Assembly: GCF_004684085.1 (NCBI RefSeq)
Contig: NZ_SRHZ01000056.1
Coordinates: 1-64,000, forward strand
Direction of reading: 5' to 3'
DNA length: 64,000 nt
Source of the DNA: Stenotrophomonas maltophilia
Lineage (GTDB): Bacteria > Pseudomonadota > Gammaproteobacteria > Xanthomonadales > Xanthomonadaceae
Below the pieces are notes generated by a model. The model was not told the origin of the DNA, ran no database searches, and worked only from the letters and a program-made list of their open reading frames with translations. How positions within the stretch are numbered: the first letter of the stretch is position 1; the number at the start of each line of letters is the position of its first letter. The position numbers were made by a program, and so were the translations under genes. Below are positions 45,055-54,071 of the stretch, in pieces.

Positions 45055-46965
45055 ATGATGATCGACTCTGCCCGCTATCCCCGCCTCGCGCGCATCCAGA
45101 CACCGGATGACCTGCGCACGTTCGACGAATCCGAATTGACGGCGGTCGCCGATGAACTGCGCGCCTACCTCATTGAATCGGTAGGCAAGAGCGGCGGCCA
45201 CTTCGCCGCCGGCCTGGGCGTGATCGAACTCACCGTGGCCCTGCACTACCTGTACCAGACCCCGGTCGATCAACTGGTCTGGGACGTCGGTCACCAGACC
45301 TACCCGCACAAGATCCTCACCGGTCGCCGCGACGAGATCCACACCGTCAAGCAGAAGGACGGCGTTGCGCCGTTCCCCAAGCGCGAGGAAAGCGACTACG
45401 ACACCTTCGGCGTCGGCCATTCCTCCACCTCGATCTCGGCGGCGCTGGGCATGGCCATCGCCCGCCAGACCGAGGGTGACGATCGCAAGGTTGTCGCCGT
45501 GATCGGCGATGGCGCGATGACCGCCGGCATGGCGTTTGAAGCGCTGATGCACGCCGGCGGCATGGAGCCGGAGCCGAACCTGCTGGTGATCCTCAACGAC
45601 AACAACATGTCGATCTCCGAGGCCGTCGGCGGTCTGACCAAGATGCTTGGCCGCGCCACCGGCAGCCGCACGCTCAATGCGCTGCGCGAAGGCGGCAAGA
45701 AGATCCTGGGCGACAAGAAGAACAATCCCGCGCGCTTCGTGAAGCGCTGGGAAGAGCACTGGAAGGGCATGTTCGTGCCGTCCACGATGTTCGAGGAAAT
45801 GGGCTTCCACTACACCGGTCCAATCGACGGCCACGACCTGCCGGCGCTGCTGTCCGCATTGAAGACGCTGCGCGCCTCCAAGGGTCCGAAACTGCTGCAC
45901 GTGATGACCACCAAGGGCAAGGGCTACGAGCCGGCCGAAGGCGACCAGATCGGTTACCACGCGGTGGGCCCGTTCGATCCGGACAAGGGCCTGGTGGCCA
46001 AGGCCGGCGCCAAGAAGCCGACCTTCACCGATGTATTCAGCGACTGGCTGTGCGATGCCGCCGCCGCAGAACCGCGTCTGTACGGCATCACTCCGGCGAT
46101 GCGCGAAGGCTCCGGCCTGGTGCGTTTCAGCAAGGAATACCCGCAGCGCTATTTCGATGTGGCGATTGCCGAGCAGCACGCAGTCACCCTCGCCGCCGGC
46201 ATGGCCACCCAGGGCGGCAAGCCGGTGGTGGCGATCTATTCCACCTTCCTGCAGCGTGCGTACGACCAGCTGGTGCATGACGTGGCCATCCAGGACCTGG
46301 ACGTGCTGTTCGCGATCGACCGCGCTGGCGTGGTCGGCCCCGACGGCGCGACCCACGCCGGTAATCTCGACCTGAGCTTCCTGCGCTGCGTGCCGAACCT
46401 GGTGGTGATGGCACCGTCCAACGAAGCTGAGTGCCGGCAGATGCTCAGCACCGGCCTGCAGCACCCGGGCCCGGCCGCCGTGCGCTACCCGCGCGGTACC
46501 GGCACCGGCGTTGCTGCCGGTACCGACCTGTCCACCCTGCCGATCGGCAAGGGCGAGCTGCGCCTGCAGGGCAGCCGCGTCGCACTGCTGGCCTTTGGCA
46601 GTACCGTGGCCGCGGCCGAACAGGTCGGCCGCGAACTGGGCCTGAGCGTGGTCAACATGCGCTTCATCAAGCCACTGGACCGCGAACTGGTGCTGGCCGT
46701 GGCCGCCCAGCACGAAGGTCTGGTGACGATCGAAGACAACGTGGTGGCCGGCGGTGCCGGTTCCGGCGTCGGTGAGCTGCTCAATGCCGAAGGCGTGCTG
46801 CGCCCGATCCTGCACCTGGGTCTGCCCGACAGCTACCAGCACCACGCCAGCCGCGAGGATCTGCTGGCAGAAGCGGGTATCGATGCGGCCGGCATCCGTG
46901 CGGCAGTGCTCAAGCGTTGGCCGCAGTTGGCAACAGGGACCCCGCCGCTCAGCGCGGCGGGCTGA
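45055..46965 (+). CDS. dxs: 1-deoxy-D-xylulose-5-phosphate synthase
   Basis: 636-residue TPP-dependent enzyme that starts the MEP isoprenoid pathway and supplies thiamine and pyridoxal precursors. TPP-binding motif [19 protein letters not shown] in parts with NDNNMSIS; transketolase domain with [14 protein letters not shown], and [15 protein letters not shown]. Two in-frame ATG codons (45055 and 45058) are usable. The MEP pathway would also feed the phytoene/squalene-synthase-like protein at the start of the window. Confidence 0.97.
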   Translation: MMIDSARYPRLARIQTPDDLRTFDESELTAVADELRAYLIESVGKSGGHFAAGLGVIELTVALHYLYQTPVDQLVWDVGHQTYPHKILTGRRDEIHTVKQKDGVAPFPKREESDYDTFGVGHSSTSISAALGMAIARQTEGDDRKVVAVIGDGAMTAGMAFEALMHAGGMEPEPNLLVILNDNNMSISEAVGGLTKMLGRATGSRTLNALREGGKKILGDKKNNPARFVKRWEEHWKGMFVPSTMFEEMGFHYTGPIDGHDLPALLSALKTLRASKGPKLLHVMTTKGKGYEPAEGDQIGYHAVGPFDPDKGLVAKAGAKKPTFTDVFSDWLCDAAAAEPRLYGITPAMREGSGLVRFSKEYPQRYFDVAIAEQHAVTLAAGMATQGGKPVVAIYSTFLQRAYDQLVHDVAIQDLDVLFAIDRAGVVGPDGATHAGNLDLSFLRCVPNLVVMAPSNEAECRQMLSTGLQHPGPAAVRYPRGTGTGVAAGTDLSTLPIGKGELRLQGSRVALLAFGSTVAAAEQVGRELGLSVVNMRFIKPLDRELVLAVAAQHEGLVTIEDNVVAGGAGSGVGELLNAEGVLRPILHLGLPDSYQHHASREDLLAEAGIDAAGIRAAVLKRWPQLATGTPPLSAAG

Positions 46966-46984
46966 GGCCGATCATCACTCCGTG

Positions 46985-47282
46985 GATCCACGCATGGCGT
47001 GGATCTAGTGTGGGACAGAGACGGATCCACGCCACGCGTGGAATCAGATGCAAAGTAGATCCACGCCATGCGTGGATGCAGATGCAAAGTAGAGCCACGC
47101 CATGCGTGGATGCAGATGCAAAGTAGAGCCACGCCATGCGTGGATGCAGATGCAAAGTAGAGCCACGCCATGCGTGGATGCAGATGCAAAGCAGAGCCAC
47201 GCCATGCGTGGAATCAGATGCAAAGTAGAGCCACGCCATGCGTGGAATCAGATGCAAAGTAGATCCACGCCATGCGTGGATA
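46985..47282. repeat. SMAG array: one inverted copy, then eight units at exact 34-bp period
   Basis: After an inverted copy at 46985-47007, unit starts are 47021, 47055, 47089, 47123, 47157, 47191, 47225 and 47259, all exactly 34 bp apart; the last unit ends at the palindrome. Each unit is the palindrome CCACGC-CAT-GCGTGG with a shared spacer GCAGATGCAAA or ATCAGATGCAAA. Point differences occur at a few fixed columns (AT/AG after GTAG, TG/AA after GTGG). It fills the gap between dxs and the 67-residue protein gene and has no coding potential. Confidence 0.93.
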
Positions 47283-47322
47283 GCGGGCTCCGGAAAAATG
47301 ATCTGGCCGGGAGCCCCAGCCC

Positions 47323-47526
47323 TCAGCCGTAGCTGACCGCCTCTACGAACGCACCACTGGCCTCCACGCGCACCGCAGCGCGCTGCCCGGTATCGACAAA
47401 GTGCAGGCGTGCGAGGGTTTCGGCGAAGTCGTAGGCGCGGGCGCCATCGCGGAACTCGATCGGCTCGGGCCTGTCCGGGTGCAGCACGCGCCATTGGCGC
47501 TGTTCGCATTGCAGGCGGATCAACAT
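47323..47526 (-). CDS. 67-residue uncharacterised protein, paralogue A
   Basis: Starts MLIRLQCEQRQWRVLHP and contains FRDGARAYDFAETLARLHF, TGQRAAVRVEASG and a final AVSYG. The paralogue at 48384-48587 has the same 67-residue length and shares the W-x-V-L-x-P start, the DGARA/RGADA centre, the TGQ-x3-VRVEA motif and the ending. ATG at 47526 has an AAGGAG site 8 bases upstream. Function unknown; the fold looks like a small alpha/beta domain. Confidence 0.7.
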   Translation of the reverse strand: MLIRLQCEQRQWRVLHPDRPEPIEFRDGARAYDFAETLARLHFVDTGQRAAVRVEASGAFVEAVSYG

Positions 47527-47652
47527 GCGGCTCACTCCTTGAGGCAGCGTATCGACGTTGGCGGTACGACCGCACCGGTTACGGCACGGATTGTCGTTGC
47601 AATTCAGGAACGCCCGAGAGCGCCCTGATCGCAGAAGATACGTTGTTCAAAA

Positions 47653-47668
47653 TGTGATCTGTATCAGA
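47653..47668. promoter_or_regulatory. Possible CRP/Clp-like site
   Basis: TGTGA, six bases, TCAGA; one mismatch to the TGTGA-N6-TCACA consensus. It lies 127 bp upstream of the 67-residue paralogue A. Only suggestive. Confidence 0.3.
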
Positions 47669-47694
47669 TTATTCTGATTTTCGCGGGGGTTCGC

Positions 47695-48249
47695 TCAGTT
47701 CACCTGAAACTGGCCCCGGCAGCCGTCGCTGACCCAGATGCCGCGACGGTCCCAACCCCAGGTCTGGCCTTCGATGCAGGCGCTGCGCGAATCCTGGCGG
47801 ACCATGCGCACGCCACGGCGGATACGGGCTTCGCAATACTCCTGGCGGTGGCCATTGGAATGACAGGTGACGACTTCGCCACCGCCCCAACCGTTGCCAT
47901 TGCCCCACCCGCCGCCATTGCCCCAACCACCACCGCGGCGGTATTCGCCGACAAACTCGGCCCGGCAGCCCTGGGTGACCCAGACCCCGTAGCGGGACTG
48001 CCCCCAGGTCTCACCCTCGACACACGGCGAACCCGACAATTGGCGGATCATCCGCGCCCGACCTTCCAGGCGGCACTCGTTGCTGCGGTTCTTGATCGAT
48101 TCGCAGCGCACGATGCCACTGCCTTCGCGACCGCCATAGCGGTCATCGTCATAACCGTAGCCATAGCTCTGCGCCTGTGCGCCACCCGCGGCGGCCAGCA
48201 TCGGCAACAGGGTGCAGGCCAGGGTGCGCCAGGGGAGTGCCTTGCCCAT
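47695..48249 (-). CDS. DUF3011 exported protein, copy 1
   Basis: 184 residues with a signal peptide (LACTLLPMLAAAGGAQAQ), then two DUF3011 repeats, each with a Cys pattern C-x10-C and the sequence QLSGSPCVEGETWGQSRYGVWVTQGCRAEF or its second form RSACIEGQTWGWDRRGIWVSDGC in parts, separated by a Gly-Asn-Trp-rich stretch. Copy 2 at 52965-53474 has the same two-repeat plan. Function unknown; secreted. Confidence 0.85.
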   Translation of the reverse strand: MGKALPWRTLACTLLPMLAAAGGAQAQSYGYGYDDDRYGGREGSGIVRCESIKNRSNECRLEGRARMIRQLSGSPCVEGETWGQSRYGVWVTQGCRAEFVGEYRRGGGWGNGGGWGNGNGWGGGEVVTCHSNGHRQEYCEARIRRGVRMVRQDSRSACIEGQTWGWDRRGIWVSDGCRGQFQVN

Positions 48250-48383
48250 CGATGTCTCCAGATGAATACGATGGCGCAAGCATCAGTGATTCCCACCGCG
48301 TCGCACAGGGGGTCGCGCAACGGCGGTTTTTTCCCCATTCAAACAACTCAACCGCCGCTGACCGAAGCACCGTGGGCAACGCC

Positions 48384-48587
48384 TCATCCCACGATGAGCG
48401 CATCCACGGCGTTGCCAAGCGCCTCGACCCGCACCCGGCTGGGCTGGCCGGTACGCCGGTGGTGCTCCAGGGCCAGTGCAGCGGCCGCGTCGAACGCGTC
48501 GGCACCGCGCGCATAGTGGGAGGCGTCATGCGCGTGCGGGTCCAGCACGGACCAGTGCTGCGGGTTGCATCGGACAGTAAAGACCAT
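48384..48587 (-). CDS. 67-residue uncharacterised protein, paralogue B
   Basis: Starts MVFTVRCNPQHWSVLDP; contains YARGADAFDAAAALALEH, TGQPSRVRVEALGNAV. Similar along its whole length to the 47323-47526 protein, and on the same strand, so the two probably arose by duplication. The DUF3011 gene lies between them. Function unknown. Confidence 0.7.
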   Translation of the reverse strand: MVFTVRCNPQHWSVLDPHAHDASHYARGADAFDAAAALALEHHRRTGQPSRVRVEALGNAVDALIVG

Positions 48588-48819
48588 GGAAGACTCCTGA
48601 GGGTCGAAGGTTCATCGGCAGGTCGCCCCGCCAGCACCCCTTCAGGCTAGCCATCGGCTCAGGAATGGCCTATCAGATTTGTACGAAAATGCCTCGGCAT
48701 CTGGTCGGCAGCTCCCCCGCCCTCACATCGCTGAGCTCGTTTAGCGAATTTATTTCGTGATCCTTGTCACGGAGTCAACCCGGCTTCACACTATCGTCAC
48801 CAACAGGGGCCCCTTCCAC

Positions 48820-48924
48820 ATGCGCACCTTCTTTTTCCAGCAGCGGTCAACGCTTCTGAAGTTCTACTTCGTGGCCAGCTATGTTGTGCTGATCGAGGAA
48901 CTGATCCGCGCCGTCGTGTTCTGA
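48820..48924 (+). CDS. Possible 34-residue membrane peptide
   Basis: MRTFFFQQRSTLLKFYFVAS and so on: a basic, aromatic N-terminus followed by one hydrophobic helix ending RAVVF. Preceded by AGGGGC about 12 bases upstream, a poor ribosome-binding site. The composition fits a small inner-membrane protein, but there is no independent evidence. Confidence 0.3.
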   Translation: MRTFFFQQRSTLLKFYFVASYVVLIEELIRAVVF

Positions 48925-48983
48925 GTGCTTGCTGCCGAGTTATTTGCGGCAGACACTGTCGCTTTAGGCACGGATCCAGCCCA

Positions 48984-49274
48984 ATGAAGGCGTTTCTTCT
49001 GATTCCCGCCCTGATGCTCCTGGCCGCTTGCGCCAGCCAGGACAAGGCGGCTGCGCGCGCTGACGCAGCAGCGGCAGCAGCTGCGCCGGCCACGCCGATA
49101 GTGGGCGGTGATCGCGACGCCCACGGCTGCATCGGCTCGGCCGGCTACCAGTGGTGCGAGCACAGCCAGCGTTGCGAACGCCCCTGGGAACTGGCGCAGG
49201 CACAGGGCCTGGCCAATACCGCCGAGGCCATCGATGCCTACTGCACGAAGCCGGCCAGCCCGGCCCACAAGTGA
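48984..49274 (+). CDS. Small lipoprotein with Cys-rich C-terminal motif
   Basis: 96 residues: lipobox LLAAC at residue 16, Ala-rich linker, then HGCIGSAGYQWCEHSQRCERPWELA, in parts, with Cys residues that probably form disulfides. The motif GCI-SAGY-WC is seen in small periplasmic proteins of unknown function. It starts a short run with the DUF1653 gene, 12 bp downstream. Confidence 0.7.
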   Translation: MKAFLLIPALMLLAACASQDKAAARADAAAAAAAPATPIVGGDRDAHGCIGSAGYQWCEHSQRCERPWELAQAQGLANTAEAIDAYCTKPASPAHK

Positions 49275-49286
49275 GCGGCTGGCACC

Positions 49287-49520
49287 ATGGCTGAGCTGAG
49301 CCCACTACCAACCCTCGCACCGGGCCGCTACCGCCATTTCAAGGGCGGCGACTACGAGGTGATCGATATCGTCCGCAGCAGCGAGACCCTGGAACCGCTG
49401 GTGCTGTATCGCGCCCTCTATGGCCAGGGCGGCCTGTGGGTACGGCCGTACCCGATGTTCGTTGAACAGGTCCCCGGCGAACACGGGCCGCAACCACGTT
49501 TTGCGCGGATCGACGGTTGA
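49287..49520 (+). CDS. DUF1653 domain protein
   Basis: 77 residues: GRYRHFKGGDYEVIDIVRSSETLEPLVLYRALYG, in parts, then GGLWVRPYPMFVE, the DUF1653 signature. A small SH3-like fold; the function is unknown. Starts 12 bp after the small lipoprotein gene. Confidence 0.85.
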   Translation: MAELSPLPTLAPGRYRHFKGGDYEVIDIVRSSETLEPLVLYRALYGQGGLWVRPYPMFVEQVPGEHGPQPRFARIDG

Positions 49521-49571
49521 TGGGATGCTGCCGGCCGCGGCCGGCGGCCCTGCGCCGCATCACGCCTGCGC

Positions 49572-49594
49572 TACAATCGTACCGTCCAGTCGGT
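49572..49594 (+). promoter_or_regulatory. Candidate -10 element and TetR operator for the TetR-SMR pair
   Basis: TACAAT at 49572-49577 and, 3 bp on, the dyad ACCG-N6-CGGT at 49581-49594. The dyad sits at the likely transcription start, where a TetR repressor would block the operon. The -35 region is weak. Confidence 0.4.
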
Positions 49595-49605
49595 TTCTTT
49601 CCATC

Positions 49606-50178
49606 ATGTCCGCATCCCCCTCCCGCTCGCGCCGCAAGGCGCCCGACAGCGTGCGCCAGTCACTGTTGCAGGCCACCATTGCAGTGATCGGCCGTGATGG
49701 CCTCGCCGCGTTGACCGTGCAGGACGTCGCCCACGCCGCCGGGGTCAGCAAGGGCGCGCTGTTCCACCACTTCAGCAGCAAGCAGGCGCTGGTCGATGAG
49801 GCCATCGGCGCACTCATCGGCGACTTCGAAGCACGCGTCCGCGCCCTGCTGCTGGAAAACGCCCCCGGCCATGGCTGCTTCAGTCGTGCCTATGTGCAGG
49901 CCAACTTCGAGCACCTGTTGCAGCAGGAAGAAGACAACGACATCGGCCTGACCCTGGGCAATCTGATGGAACCGGCCCTGCTCGCGCACTGGCGTATCTG
50001 GAAGCGCGCGATGCTGGCTGAATTCCCTGACGAAGCCAATGATGCACGGCTGTATGCCGCGCGCTGTGCCGCCGACGGGTACTGGGCCACCGCCTATGGC
50101 CGGCCGCTGGACGAAGAGGAACGCCTCAACGCGCTGGCCATGGCCGAGCAGGCCCTGAAGCTGTGCGACCCGTTGTGA
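49606..50178 (+). CDS. TetR-family regulator of the SMR efflux gene
   Basis: 190 residues; HTH with LTVQDVAHAAGVSKGALFHHFSSKQAL, in parts, and a C-terminal domain with GDF-ARVRALLLENAPG (TetR_C type). It ends 13 bp before the SMR transporter gene, so it most likely represses this operon and itself. Confidence 0.9.
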   Translation: MSASPSRSRRKAPDSVRQSLLQATIAVIGRDGLAALTVQDVAHAAGVSKGALFHHFSSKQALVDEAIGALIGDFEARVRALLLENAPGHGCFSRAYVQANFEHLLQQEEDNDIGLTLGNLMEPALLAHWRIWKRAMLAEFPDEANDARLYAARCAADGYWATAYGRPLDEEERLNALAMAEQALKLCDPL

Positions 50179-50191
50179 GCCGGAGCCTGTG

Positions 50192-50524
50192 ATGAGCCCC
50201 TACGTCTATCTCGCCGCCGCGATCGTGCTGGAAGTGATCGCCACCTCGCTGCTGAAGGCGTCCGATGGCATGAGCCGGCTGGCGCCGACACTGGGGGCAC
50301 TGGTGGGCTACGGCCTGTGCTTCTATCTGCTGTCGGTGACGATGAAGTCGATACCGACCGGCATCGCCTATGCGATCTGGTCAGGCGTCGGCATCGTGCT
50401 CATCTCGCTGATCGGGCTGGTGGTCTTCAAGCAGCGCCTTGATGCTCCGGCGCTGATCGGCATCGGGCTGATCTGCGCAGGCGTGCTGGTGATCAACCTG
50501 TTCTCGCACAGCAGCGCACATTGA
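50192..50524 (+). CDS. Small multidrug resistance (SMR) efflux protein
   Basis: 110 residues and four transmembrane helices. The conserved proton-coupling Glu14 is in AIVLEVIATSLLK; later motifs YAIWSGVGIVLI and the GVLVINL end. Family members export quaternary ammonium compounds (EmrE, SugE). Which subgroup is uncertain: the GIAYAIWSG segment fits EmrE. A GTG three bases upstream also reads in frame. Confidence 0.92.
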   Translation: MSPYVYLAAAIVLEVIATSLLKASDGMSRLAPTLGALVGYGLCFYLLSVTMKSIPTGIAYAIWSGVGIVLISLIGLVVFKQRLDAPALIGIGLICAGVLVINLFSHSSAH

Positions 50525-50546
50525 GCACGCTGCTGCGCGATCAACG

Positions 50547-50720
50547 CTAGCTGACCTTCTTGGCCACGGTCATGCCGAGCAGGAACAGCACCACCGCGAT
50601 GATGACGCCGGCCCAGAACAGGAACTTGGCGATGCCGACCGCTGCACCGGCGATGCCGCCGAAGCCGAGCACGCCTGCGATGACGCCGATGATGGCGAAG
50701 ATGATGGCCCACTTGATCAT
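50547..50720 (-). CDS. DUF1328 small membrane protein (UPF0391)
   Basis: 57 residues: [20 protein letters not shown], then a Gly-rich turn FGGIAGAA, then a second hydrophobic helix [20 protein letters not shown]. Two transmembrane helices. It matches the DUF1328 pattern in length and sequence. Function unknown; relatives are often stress-induced. Confidence 0.88.
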   Translation of the reverse strand: MIKWAIIFAIIGVIAGVLGFGGIAGAAVGIAKFLFWAGVIIAVVLFLLGMTVAKKVS

Positions 50721-50814
50721 GTCAAACCTTTCCCCACGGGGACTGCGTACTGGATGATCAGGCTAGGCCGAGGCCGATGCGGCAGTCGTGAACAGGCCGC
50801 GTGCGCGGCGTGAA

Positions 50815-51456
50815 TCAGCGCGGGCGGAAGCGCAGCAGCGCCACGGCGAAGGCCAGGAACACACTGCCCACCAGCCGCTCGAACCAGCGCCGTGCGAAGG
50901 GCTTGGCCAACCAGCGGCGCAGGCCATGGCCACCAGCGGCATACATCACATACCAGAACAGTTCGCAGGCAGCGAAGGTGGTGACCAGCACGCTGTACTG
51001 CAACGCCTGGCCGCGCGCGGGATCGACGAACTGGGGCAGGAACGCCGCAGCAAACAGCAGCAGCTTGGGGTTGCTCAGGCCCACCAGAAGGCCGCCACGG
51101 AACACCGTCCACGCACCGTGCACAGGTGTCGTCGGCAGGGCGGTATCGGTCGTCACCGGCGGTGCGGGCCGGCAGCTGTCGCGCCACGCCTTCAGGCCCA
51201 GCCACGCCAGATAGGCCACGCCCAGGTAGCGCAGCACGTCGAACAGCATCGGCGAGGAATGCAGCAGCGCGCTCAAGCCGGCGGCGGACGCAGCCAGCAC
51301 CAGCAGCATTGCCAGCAGGCAACCGGCCATCGCCGGCACGCTGCCGCGGAAACCCAGGCCCACGCTGCGGCCAAGGATGTGCAGCATGTTCGGGCCAGGT
51401 GTACCGCACAACACGAAGACCGTGGCCAGGAACCACCACCAGGTATGCAGGGCCAT
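50815..51456 (-). CDS. LysE/RhtB family amino-acid exporter
   Basis: 213 residues, six predicted transmembrane helices. LysE signatures: FVLCGTPGPNMLHILGRSVG, in parts, GVAYLAWLGLKAWR, and GLLVGLSNPKLLLFAAAFLPQF. ATG at 51456 was chosen because it begins the first helix (MALHTWWWF); an earlier ATG would add 45 residues of poor composition. Divergent from the racemase gene. Confidence 0.88.
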   Translation of the reverse strand: MALHTWWWFLATVFVLCGTPGPNMLHILGRSVGLGFRGSVPAMAGCLLAMLLVLAASAAGLSALLHSSPMLFDVLRYLGVAYLAWLGLKAWRDSCRPAPPVTTDTALPTTPVHGAWTVFRGGLLVGLSNPKLLLFAAAFLPQFVDPARGQALQYSVLVTTFAACELFWYVMYAAGGHGLRRWLAKPFARRWFERLVGSVFLAFAVALLRFRPR

Positions 51457-51611
51457 TTCTTCAATTGCTCCAGGAAACCCCGCCAGCTTAAGCGGTTGCC
51501 ACCACCAGCGGCACATACAGCGCGGTGTGGATATGACGGTCACAGATGGCGCCTGTAGTACCTGCCCCTCCCATCTGTGCTGCAATGGCATGTCCTCGCA
51601 CGGAACCCGGC

Positions 51612-52304
51612 ATGAAGACCCTTGGCCTGATCGGCGGCATGAGCTGGGAAAGCTCGGCTCAGTACTACCGGCTCATCAACGAAGAAGTACGCCATCGCCT
51701 CGGTGGCGCGCATTCGGCGCAGCTGCTGTTGTGGTCGGTGGACTTTGCCGGCATCAAGCAGCTGCAGCACGACGGCGACTGGGATGCACTGGGCGGGCAT
51801 ATGGTCGATGCCGCCCAGCGGCTGCAGGCCGGCGGTGCAGATCTGCTGCTGATCTGCACCAACACGATGCACAAGCTGACCGACCGTATCGAGGCCGCCT
51901 GCGCATTGCCGCTGCTGCATATCGCCGACCCCACCGCCCAGGCCATCGTGCAGTCGGGCGCACGCAGGGTCGGCCTGCTCGGCACCGCCTTCACCATGGA
52001 GCAGGACTTCTACCGCGGCCGGCTGCAGGATCGCTTCGGCCTGGAGGTACTGGTACCCGATGCCGATGATCGTCGCAGCGTGCACGACATCATCTACCAG
52101 GAACTGATTGCCGGCGTGATCTGCGAGCGCTCGCGGCAGGTCTACGCCGACGTGATCGCGCGCCTGGTCGGACGCGGTGCCGAGGCGATCATCCTCGGTT
52201 GCACCGAGATCATGCTGCTGGTGCGGCCGGAAGACAGCGCAGTGCCGCTGTTCGATACCACTGCCCTGCATGCGCTGGCAGCCGTGGACGCTGCGCTGGC
52301 GTGA
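51612..52304 (+). CDS. Aspartate/glutamate racemase family protein
   Basis: 230 residues. Starts MKTLGLIGGMSWESSAQYY; the two catalytic Cys are in ICTNTMHK and LGCTEIMLL. Cofactor-independent racemase related to E. coli YgeA, which racemises several amino acids, not only Asp and Glu. It sits beside the LysE exporter in the opposite orientation; a shared role in amino-acid metabolism is only suggestive. Confidence 0.9.
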   Translation: MKTLGLIGGMSWESSAQYYRLINEEVRHRLGGAHSAQLLLWSVDFAGIKQLQHDGDWDALGGHMVDAAQRLQAGGADLLLICTNTMHKLTDRIEAACALPLLHIADPTAQAIVQSGARRVGLLGTAFTMEQDFYRGRLQDRFGLEVLVPDADDRRSVHDIIYQELIAGVICERSRQVYADVIARLVGRGAEAIILGCTEIMLLVRPEDSAVPLFDTTALHALAAVDAALA

Positions 52305-52328
52305 ATCGATGCGCGCCGGCGCGCGGAA

Positions 52329-52691
52329 TCAGTCCGCGCCCTGCACTTCCAGCGCGGTGATCAGCCACTCGACCACCGCCGTTGAATCGCACAGGAAGAA
52401 GATGGCATCGCCGGAACGTGCTTCGGTAAGCAGGCGATAGACGGTAATCGCCACCGCCGACTGGTTGGCGATGAACACTTCCGGGCTGCGCGGCCCTTCA
52501 TTGTGGCCGGCAACCGCGTGCAGCGCTTTGCGCGCGGCCACGGTGGCAGCCGGGTCCGCGCTGCGGGTCAGTTCCGGCCCGCGCAGGCCCCAGGCGATGA
52601 ACACATGCTTGCCCTTGAACGTGGTGTCCAGGACCCGCACCTCGGCGCCGCCTGCGTCGGCCGAGCGATGAATGACGGTACTGCTGATCAA
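52329..52691 (-). CDS. Uncharacterised protein with TTG start
   Basis: 120 residues if started at TTG 52691, preceded by AGGGGG at good spacing; there is no nearby ATG or GTG of better context, and the frame remains open far upstream with no start. Beta-rich with VLDTTFKGKHVFIAWGLRG, in parts, a helix with VAARKALHAVAGH, and a late segment AIFFLCDSTAVVEWL. Not recognised. Convergent with the racemase gene. Confidence 0.5.
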   Translation of the reverse strand: MISSTVIHRSADAGGAEVRVLDTTFKGKHVFIAWGLRGPELTRSADPAATVAARKALHAVAGHNEGPRSPEVFIANQSAVAITVYRLLTEARSGDAIFFLCDSTAVVEWLITALEVQGAD

Positions 52692-52964
52692 CGCAACCCC
52701 CTGTGGTCGTCGTGGTCCGCGCATCGTCCCCCACAGGCCGTCCACATGCCAGTGGCAACAGCCACAGGCTGTGCCGACAGGCGTGGGAAACCTGTAAGAA
52801 GGTGTAAACCGATGCGATCGGATGTGCAGCGATGATACGGGATGTAAGCCTCTGCATGGGCCCGCGCGTACTACTAAACCCCTACTGAGCCACCTTCGGA
52901 ACGAAGCGTTCCGGCAGCCTCGGGCTGGGCCATTCTTGCCGCCCGACCCCACCCGAGCCTGCAC

Positions 52965-53474
52965 ATGACCCACCGCCTGCTGCTGACGATCACCAGCACC
53001 TCCCTCGCCCTGTTGCTGGCCGCCACCACGGTAGCCGCACAGGATTACGACGCCGATCACATTCCGGCGCTGCGCTGCGAATCGCAGTTCAACAAGACCC
53101 AGCAATGCCCCATCGATGGCCGCATGCGCCTGGCCAGGCAGCTGTCGGTGACCCGTTGCGTGCAGGACCAGAACTGGGGCCAGAGCCGGGGCATGCTGTG
53201 GGTAACCGACGGCTGCCGCGCCGAGTTCGTCGCCGACGAACACGGCCGCTGGCCGGGACGCGGCCGAGGCCGTGATCGCGACAACGATGGCGAACGCCTG
53301 GTCTGCGAGTCCTACGAGAACAAGGACAAGGAGTGCCGCGTTCGCGTGCGCCACGAGGTACGCCTGGTCAAGCAGAAATCGGTGACGACCTGCATCGAGG
53401 ACCGCAACTGGGGCTGGGACCGCCGTGGCGTTTGGGTCAGCGACGGCTGCCGGGCGGAGTTCCGGGTGTATTGA
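52965..53474 (+). CDS. DUF3011 exported protein, copy 2
   Basis: 169 residues with a signal peptide (LLLTITSTSLALLLAATTVAAQ), then two DUF3011 repeats (CESQFNKTQQCPIDGRMRLARQLSVTRCVQDQNWGQ, in parts, and CESYENKDKECRVRVRHEVRLVKQKSVTTCIEDRNWGW) with a charged Arg/Asp/Gly linker. Same plan as copy 1 at 47695-48249 but on the opposite strand. The last segment WVSDGCRAEF is nearly identical in both. Function unknown. Confidence 0.85.
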   Translation: MTHRLLLTITSTSLALLLAATTVAAQDYDADHIPALRCESQFNKTQQCPIDGRMRLARQLSVTRCVQDQNWGQSRGMLWVTDGCRAEFVADEHGRWPGRGRGRDRDNDGERLVCESYENKDKECRVRVRHEVRLVKQKSVTTCIEDRNWGWDRRGVWVSDGCRAEFRVY

Positions 53475-53565
53475 CTGCCGAGCACGCGCTGGCTGAGGCT
53501 GCGGCTGGTGCGGGTGCGACTGCGGCAGAGCCGATAGACTGGGCCCTGCTGCCAGGAGCCCGACC

Positions 53566-54003
53566 ATGCCCGCTTCATCCGCGTTGCGCGTCCGCGAAGC
53601 GACGCCAACCGATGCCCCTGCGCTGATCGCACTCGACAGCGTGGCGGCAATCGACCGTCGCCGGGCAGAACAGATTGGCCAGTGGCTGGCGCAGGGCAAC
53701 GTGCGTGTTGCCGAGCAGGACCGCGACGTCGTCGGCTACCTGGTCATCCATCACCACTTCTTCGGCGAGGCCTTCGTCGAGATGCTGATGGTGGCGCGCG
53801 AGCGGCGCGGCCAGGGTATCGGCGCCACTCTGCTGCGGCACGCAATCGCGTGGCACGGTGGCGGCAAGCTGTTCACCTCGACCAATGCCTCCAACCTCGG
53901 CATGCAGCGCCTGCTTGCTGCCAACGGCTTCGTGGGCAGCGGCATTGTGCATGGGCTGGACGAGGGCGATCCGGAACTGATCTATCGCTTCGCTGAAGAC
54001 TGA
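53566..54003 (+). CDS. GNAT family N-acetyltransferase
   Basis: 145 residues; acetyl-CoA binding motif A is in [17 protein letters not shown]-terminal [15 protein letters not shown] is typical. Substrate unknown. Single gene followed by the tRNA-Pro terminator on the opposite strand. Confidence 0.88.
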   Translation: MPASSALRVREATPTDAPALIALDSVAAIDRRRAEQIGQWLAQGNVRVAEQDRDVVGYLVIHHHFFGEAFVEMLMVARERRGQGIGATLLRHAIAWHGGGKLFTSTNASNLGMQRLLAANGFVGSGIVHGLDEGDPELIYRFAED

Positions 54004-54025
54004 TCATCGGCATCTTCAGCGCGCA

Positions 54026-54056
54026 CAAAAAAGCCCACGCATTGCTGCGCAGGCTT
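54026..54056 (-). terminator. Terminator of tRNA-Pro
   Basis: On the minus strand, AGCC with TGCGCA, loop GCAA, then the complement and TTTTTT. It sits 16 bp after the tRNA-Pro 3' end. Confidence 0.8.
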
Positions 54057-54071
54057 CTTGTTTCATCACAG

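Noticed and set aside
46985..47282. Regular repeats with an exact period, like a CRISPR array
   Set aside because: The spacers are nearly identical (GATGCAAA type) and short, the repeat is a SMAG palindrome also found singly across the window, and no cas gene is near.
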